A DNA stretch of 64,000 nucleotides from Serinus canaria (lineage: Eukaryota > Chordata > Aves > Passeriformes > Fringillidae). Shown here piece after piece: positions 63,101 to 64,000 of this stretch. The notes beneath the pieces were generated by a model, which worked only from the letters and a program-made list of their open reading frames with translations, was not told the DNA's origin and ran no database searches. The stretch covers positions 49,398,205 to 49,462,204 of the forward strand of contig NC_066343.1 of assembly GCF_022539315.1 (NCBI RefSeq), written 5' to 3'. Both the position numbers and the translations under genes were made by a program. How positions within the stretch are numbered: the first letter of the stretch is position 1; the number at the start of each line of letters is the position of its first letter.

Positions 63101-64000
63101 TGAGTGGTCAGGAGGCACTGTGAGGATCAGGGCACTGTGAGTGGGCAGTTATGCCTTTTCTTCCCAGCTGAGGGTCTGGACCAAGGCAGGCAGAGGACCC
63201 ACAGCAGTGAGGCATAGCCTAGCTCAGGCTCTGAGTTCTGGGAGGAGAGAGGCTCCCCGAGCTGGCAGTGGCACTGCTGGCCGATGGGCTGGAGCTGCAT
63301 GATGCCTCTGAGTGTAGTTGTGGTGGTTCATTGACATGCAGCATCAGGTAGCAGCCCTCCAGTGCTCCTGGAGCCCAGCAGGGTTCTCTTGAGTCTGCAA
63401 GAGCAGTGGTTCCTCCAAGGACGTCAGGACAACTTCAGTCCTTACCTGGGACTGACGTGTTTGTTCACCTGGATTGTGCAGACATGTGAGAAGTTGCATC
63501 CACACTGGGCCCAGAAGAAGAATAATTATGTTTCCCCTTGCTGTTTTCTGTCTAGGAAGCTGCCCCCCCATCAGCTTGTCAAGCAGAATTGGGTGATGGA
63601 ACTCCACTACAAGGTCTTTCTGGAGCTCCCTGGACCTATGGCCCTAGGGCTGATTATCTATAAATGGTTTTCTCCTTCTCTTTTTTTCAGTACCACACAA
63701 TAACTTTCAGTTCATATCAGTTACCAGAACTTGGTACTCCCACAAGCAGTTCAGTGCTTCAATCCTTGCATATTGCATATTTCACATACTGTCTGCTGAC
63801 TTTGTCTGTCTTTGCTGTCCCTATTTCTATTGTGTCCTCTGGTGTTTGTATTTGAAGGTCTGTAGAGGTGGGGCTGCATGTGTCTGTGTAAACAGCACCT
63901 GGCACAGTGGAGAAAGCCAGCTTTGTGCTCCTGCATTACAGATAAAATGTTACCTATGCTACCAAGCATAGATAGATAAAAATGTAAGGAGCAAAAAGAC
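60137..64000. other. Non-coding DNA to the window end
   Basis: No gene or transposon was recognised. A 12-bp perfect hairpin with a 3-nt loop lies at 61,912-61,938. The stretch 60,880-61,200 is AT-rich, CpG-free by eye and without internal repeats; its 106-codon open frame has no known motif. From about 62,930 to 63,660 the DNA is GC-richer with overlapping frames on both strands, none recognisable. Confidence 0.5.

Noticed and set aside
1..64000. CRISPR array, operons, prophage or bacterial mobile elements
   Set aside because: There are no regularly spaced repeats and no dense long frames; the CR1 and LTR repeats identify vertebrate (avian) nuclear DNA.

Overview
The window looks like non-coding DNA from a bird nuclear genome. 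The evidence is six chicken-repeat-1 (CR1) LINE copies or fragments with the typical avian 3' end, three copies of one avian endogenous-retrovirus-type LTR family, and otherwise low repeat density. The DNA is AT-rich and CpG-poor, with frequent stops in all six frames. The species cannot be told from this sequence; assignment to birds rests on the repeat families.

No protein-coding gene, tRNA, rRNA or CpG island was recognised. The open frames are short and uncoordinated, and several of the longest begin at TTG rather than ATG. The only recognisable protein-coding relic is decayed CR1 reverse transcriptase and endonuclease on the minus strand at 5,091-7,815. The window is best read as an intergenic desert or the inside of a very large intron.

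Layout: 1-5,090 unique DNA; 5,091-10,510 a cluster of three minus-strand CR1 elements (2.7 kb, 0.5 kb, 0.6 kb) separated by unrecognised DNA; 11,680-13,403 two plus-strand LTRs of one family with about 0.75 kb between them; 14,887-14,977 a compound AT/ACAT microsatellite; 14,978-35,180 mostly unique DNA with a short CR1 tail at 19,438; 35,181-35,415 a plus-strand CR1 tail carrying a (GATTA)6 expansion; 36,639-36,726 a long imperfect hairpin; 41,055-41,175 a G/T-rich tract with a strong G-quadruplex motif; 48,068-48,245 a C/A-rich tract; 53,402-53,475 a probable CR1 tail remnant; 53,890-54,420 a third copy of the LTR, on the minus strand; 55,864-55,955 a perfect 17-bp-stem hairpin next to a tandem duplication and a near-palindrome; 60,011-60,136 a 20-bp tandem duplication followed by a degenerate purine pentanucleotide repeat.

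No genes work together here and I found no convincing new biological system. The best leads are structural: the 88-nt hairpin at 36.6 kb, the hairpin and duplication cluster at 55.9 kb, and the microsatellite that appears to have grown out of a CR1 motif at 35.2 kb. Comparisons with CR1 and LTR families were made from knowledge of those families, not by a database search, so element boundaries are approximate.
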